A DNA stretch of 27,988 nt from a virus: positions 1 through 27,988 of IMG/VR virus record IMGVR_UViG_3300047476_001325; one strand, written 5' to 3'. Numbering within the stretch: position 1 is the stretch's first letter; every line of letters starts with the position of its first letter. This document shows positions 25,518 through 27,988 of this stretch, in pieces. A model generated the notes under the pieces. The model was not told where the DNA came from. It saw nothing but the letters and a program-made list of their open reading frames with translations, and did not search any database. Made by a program: the position numbers and the translations under genes.

Positions 25518-25526
25518 ATATTTATT
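25513..25526 (+). promoter_or_regulatory. Palindrome containing TATTTATT element before the 408-aa fibre gene
   Basis: AATAAATATTTATT is a perfect 14-base palindrome that overlaps the stop of the 878-aa gene. TATTTATT (25519-25526) ends 45 bases before the ATG at 25572. Because it is palindromic it also reads AATAAATA, close to the T4 late promoter TATAAATA, on both strands. Confidence 0.35.
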
Positions 25527-25571
25527 GTTATAATAAACATTTTTAACCGTACTAAAAAAAAGGTAAACTAG

Positions 25572-26798
25572 ATGGCACTTAAATTTAGACGTGGGACAAC
25601 CGCACAGAAATCAGGTTCGTTGGCATTCGGAGAACCATATGTAAACACTACATTAGGAACTCTACAAATCGGTGGACCTACCGGTGATATCACGCTAAGT
25701 TCAACGGGTACAGGAAGTACGGGTAATTTTGGAGCAATTTCCGGCTCTGGATTAGACATTACCGGAAACGCAAACATTGCAGGTAACTTAACATTGGGTG
25801 GACAATTGACAATAGGAGATAATACATCCGATGTTGTTAATGTTGTAGCATCTTTGAGTTCTTCTCTTATACCATCTGAAACAAATGTGTTTGATTTGGG
25901 TTCTGCAACAAAAATTTGGAGAGACCTTTATATTTCAACAGGTTCAATTAAATTAGTAAACCCAACAAATAATACGGTTGTTAGTACAATTTCCACAAAT
26001 GCAGATGGAACAACTAGCTTTGATGGGTTGGTTCGTGCAAATCAAGGTATATTCATACCAAATAGTGTACAAGTAAGTGGTACAGGTGGTTTGGGCATTG
26101 GTGGTTATGGTGATAGATTGATGTTAGGAACTTCTGGTAGTGCAGGAGTGGGACAACAAAGTTTGATTTTTGCGGATACTAATAGTCACGCATACACATT
26201 CCCAGCAGCAGATGGTACTATTGCTTTAACAACGGATTTAAGTTCAGGAACAACTTCAGTTTCTAACTTAAACTCATTTAGCTCTTCAGCTTTAACTAGA
26301 TTTGGTAATTTAGAATCTATATCAGCAAGTTTATTAGTTGAAACTGCAAACTTGGAATTGTTTACTGCAAGTTTAAGTACAACTTCTAATGTAAGATTTG
26401 GTTCATTGGGTATTGGAATGGTAGCAAGTGGTACAAGTGGTAGAATAGATGCAGCAAATGATATCGTAGCATTTTCAACTTCAGATGTTAGATTAAAAGA
26501 AAATATCGTTGCAATTCCAAACGCAATCGACAAAATTAGAAAGATTAGTGGTAACACTTATGATTGGAGAGCAGAATTGAAAGATGTTCATGGATATGAA
26601 GGAAATGATGTGGGAGTTATTGCACAAGAAGTTGAAGCAGTATTACCACAATTAGTACAAGATAGAGATAACGGATATAAAGCCGTAAAATATGACAAAT
26701 TAGTTGCATTATTAATCGAAGGTATTAAAGAGCAACAACAACATATCGATAATTTAACAATTCAAGTAGAAGAGTTAAAGAAACAAAAAGGTTTATAA
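25572..26798 (+). CDS. Short S74 fibre, paralogue of the 878-aa protein (408 aa)
   Basis: Residues 1-125 match the start of the 878-aa fibre at most positions: MALKFRRGTTAQKSGSLAFG, TGSTGNFGAISGSGLDITG, NVVASLSSSLIP, IWRDLYISTGSIK. After one display module (VVSTISTNADGTTSF) the protein goes to GLGIGGYGDRLMLGTSGSAG (about 174-193), TFPAADGTIALTTDL, a short coil with RFGNLE, and S74 at 304-408: SDVRLKENIVAIPNAI, GVIAQEVEAVLPQLVQ, then a coil ending in KKQKGL. Ser304 and Lys309 fit the dyad. It lacks the YadA-like head and the extra module copies, so it looks like a duplicated and trimmed (or ancestral short) version of its neighbour. The next gene, a glycosyltransferase, begins 4 bases later. 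Confidence 0.87.
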   Translation: MALKFRRGTTAQKSGSLAFGEPYVNTTLGTLQIGGPTGDITLSSTGTGSTGNFGAISGSGLDITGNANIAGNLTLGGQLTIGDNTSDVVNVVASLSSSLIPSETNVFDLGSATKIWRDLYISTGSIKLVNPTNNTVVSTISTNADGTTSFDGLVRANQGIFIPNSVQVSGTGGLGIGGYGDRLMLGTSGSAGVGQQSLIFADTNSHAYTFPAADGTIALTTDLSSGTTSVSNLNSFSSSALTRFGNLESISASLLVETANLELFTASLSTTSNVRFGSLGIGMVASGTSGRIDAANDIVAFSTSDVRLKENIVAIPNAIDKIRKISGNTYDWRAELKDVHGYEGNDVGVIAQEVEAVLPQLVQDRDNGYKAVKYDKLVALLIEGIKEQQQHIDNLTIQVEELKKQKGL

Positions 26799-26802
26799 TT
26801 TA

Positions 26803-27798
26803 ATGTATGATGTTTACTACACCACCGCTGGAGGACCTTGGTTTAACAGCGGTGCTGATATATGGGTAACTGAATGGATAAAAGAAGTGGCACCTCACTT
26901 AGAAGTAAAGCCACTTTTACTTTTCCATAGAAAAAAACCTGTAAATTACGAAGAATTTCCAATTGATATTGACCATATTTGGGAAACCAACGAAGATGAA
27001 ATTATTAAAATCTTTGATGGTGCCAGAAAAATACACATTCTTCATGGTCATTACACACCGACAAAAGCTGTTTATCAAAATTTGGATAAGATTGATTCTA
27101 TTGTTTTCCATAATCTTACTAAAGTTTCTTTAATTGCACAAATGCAAAAGGAAGAATATTTGCATTGGTATGGTAATTGGGAATATGAAAGTGAATTGAT
27201 TAATAAAATCAAAAATAAAATTTGGGTAGGGTTATATCATTTTCCATATGAAACGGAAAATTTACATCATATTCCAAATTCTTATGAGTTTACAGAAAAT
27301 AAACAATTAATAGATTCGTTTAATGTAGGATTTGCAGCTAGAGCAGAAGGTAGAAAAAATCCAGAATATATGGATGGTTTGCCAAGTTTTATTTCCACTA
27401 ATTCGGAAACATTTAATAAATATTACAAACAAAAATACGGATATAAATTTGAAAAATCGAAAATATATAAATTTGATTTTAAATTCAAAAATAGATTTTA
27501 TGGACTTGATTGGGGGATATCTCATTCTTGCTTTGAATATGAACCATTTGGATATGGGATATTTGAAGCAGTGGATTGGGGTAAACTTCCGATATTACAT
27601 GAAAAATGGCACGTTCCTCTTGATTACAAATATAAAGCAGATAGTGCCGAATCATTTAAACAAACATACGAAACAATTTGTAAAGATGATTATGAAACCC
27701 GTAAAGAGCAATTTAATAAATTAAAAAATTGGATGAAAACTCATTTTTCAGACAAACAATTGTGGAAACAAAAACTTTTAGATATTTATAACAGATAA
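26803..27798 (+). CDS. GT-B fold glycosyltransferase (GT4-like)
   Basis: 331 aa. The N-terminal half has a GGPWFNSGADIWVTEWIKEV start (a glycine loop and helix such as open GT-B enzymes) and KIHILHGHYTP, then SIVFHNLTKVSLIAQMQ. The C-terminal half has FNVGFAARAEGRKNPEYMDG and, at about residues 246-265, EPFGYGIFEAVDWGKLPILH. That EPFG-x4-EA-x3-G-xPI pattern is the donor-sugar binding motif of GT4-type transferases. The sugar donor and acceptor cannot be read. It has no signal peptide or membrane helix, so it acts in the host cytoplasm. Its place right after Ser/Thr-rich fibre genes suggests virion-protein glycosylation, but modification of a host glycan or DNA base is possible. The codon usage is like its neighbours. 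It is the only obvious enzyme in the window besides the S74 domains. Confidence 0.78.
   Translation: MYDVYYTTAGGPWFNSGADIWVTEWIKEVAPHLEVKPLLLFHRKKPVNYEEFPIDIDHIWETNEDEIIKIFDGARKIHILHGHYTPTKAVYQNLDKIDSIVFHNLTKVSLIAQMQKEEYLHWYGNWEYESELINKIKNKIWVGLYHFPYETENLHHIPNSYEFTENKQLIDSFNVGFAARAEGRKNPEYMDGLPSFISTNSETFNKYYKQKYGYKFEKSKIYKFDFKFKNRFYGLDWGISHSCFEYEPFGYGIFEAVDWGKLPILHEKWHVPLDYKYKADSAESFKQTYETICKDDYETRKEQFNKLKNWMKTHFSDKQLWKQKLLDIYNR
27783..27790 (+). promoter_or_regulatory. TATTTATA element within the end of the glycosyltransferase gene
   Basis: TATTTATA in the last codons (Asp-Ile-Tyr) of the glycosyltransferase, 19 bases before the ATG at 27810. Because it is coding sequence it could be chance, but the spacing equals that at 18627. 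Confidence 0.25.
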
Positions 27799-27809
27799 CT
27801 TATACTATT

Positions 27810-27988
27810 ATGGCAAGAACCAATTTATCATTAGGAAATTTATATAGAGCAGTAAGTGGTTCGGTAAGAACAGGCGCTGTTTCTTTGGGTGGATTAAATG
27901 GAGGTACATCAAATACAAATATGCAAGGATTCTCATTTGATTCCGTTGTAGTAACCGTTCCAACATTTACATATATTGTAGAAAGCAC
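27810..27988 (+). CDS. Probable virion structural protein (3' end beyond window)
   Basis: An ATG 11 bases after the glycosyltransferase stop opens a frame that stays open for 59 codons to the window edge. The product starts MARTNLSLGNLYRAVSGSVR, continues with Gly/Ser/Thr-rich sequence (GAVSLGGLNGGTSNTN) and then SFDSVVVTVPTFTYIVES, which looks like a beta strand region. The style (SGS, Ser/Thr/Gly richness, no Cys) matches the preceding virion genes. No family is assigned. Confidence 0.65.
   Translation, partial: MARTNLSLGNLYRAVSGSVRTGAVSLGGLNGGTSNTNMQGFSFDSVVVTVPTFTYIVES

Noticed and set aside
26186-26557. 123-aa open frame on the minus strand within the 408-aa fibre
   Set aside because: It is antisense to a coding region with clear domains, without a leader or a family match; a shadow of the real gene.
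3439-26798. CRISPR array from many short direct repeats
   Set aside because: The repeats are coding, in frame, of variable spacing and sequence, and lie in long open genes.
12801-26798. Diversity-generating retroelement, suggested by Mtd_N-like anchors
   Set aside because: No reverse transcriptase, no template repeat, and no C-type lectin variable region were seen in the window; the anchor alone is widespread in phages.
27332-27724. 130-aa + strand frame inside the glycosyltransferase gene
   Set aside because: Out of frame with the recognisable GT-B motifs and rich in Lys/Ile/Asn as expected of an AT-rich shadow.
1-27988. rRNA or tRNA genes
   Set aside because: No long non-coding stretch exists; the largest clear gap is 113 bases and is explained by the terminator and short motifs.

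Overview
The window is a run of virion-structure genes from a tailed phage with an AT-rich genome (my estimate is about two thirds A+T). All credible genes are on the + strand, with no rRNA, tRNA, CRISPR array or transposase. The first three genes look like T4-type neck and tail-completion genes in T4 order: gp13, gp14 and gp15. This points to a contractile-tailed, T4-related myovirus from an environmental lineage rather than to T4 itself. The host cannot be read with confidence. Weak Shine-Dalgarno signals, A-rich leaders and one TAnnTTTG box would fit a Bacteroidota host, but only as a hint.

Layout. Positions 1-2564 hold the neck and tail-terminator cassette, entered in mid-gene on the left. 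Positions 2564-3437 hold two small unknown proteins that seem to carry the same small beta domain found at the C-terminus of the gp15-like protein. From 3439 to 26798 there is a very large adhesin/fibre cluster of 13 genes (186 to 1389 aa). These proteins are built from a limited set of interchangeable parts. The parts are short N-terminal anchors of three kinds, Ser/Thr-rich heptad coiled coils with repeated RhxxhE trimerisation motifs, SGSSQ-type linkers, beta 'display' modules, and varied C-terminal ends. The ends include LamG jelly rolls (three genes), an ALK-type glycine-rich domain, a fibrinogen-like domain, a beta-helix, a YadA-like head repeat, and four self-cleaving S74 intramolecular chaperones. 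Positions 26803-27798 encode a GT-B type glycosyltransferase. A further virion-type gene starts at 27810 and runs off the right edge.

How they may work together. The neck proteins close the filled head and cap the tail. The fibre genes probably make several trimeric adhesins that fold with help from the S74 domains. The glycosyltransferase may decorate these Ser/Thr-rich proteins or a host glycan. Most genes abut or overlap (TAATG or TAATATG junctions), so they are probably translated together. The only strong intrinsic terminator is at 12709-12737. Nearly every real intergenic gap carries a TATTTAT element, a candidate late-promoter or processing signal. The most notable structural features are the wholesale sharing of modules between paralogous fibre genes, and a perfect 59-bp in-frame direct repeat inside the gene at 22881.
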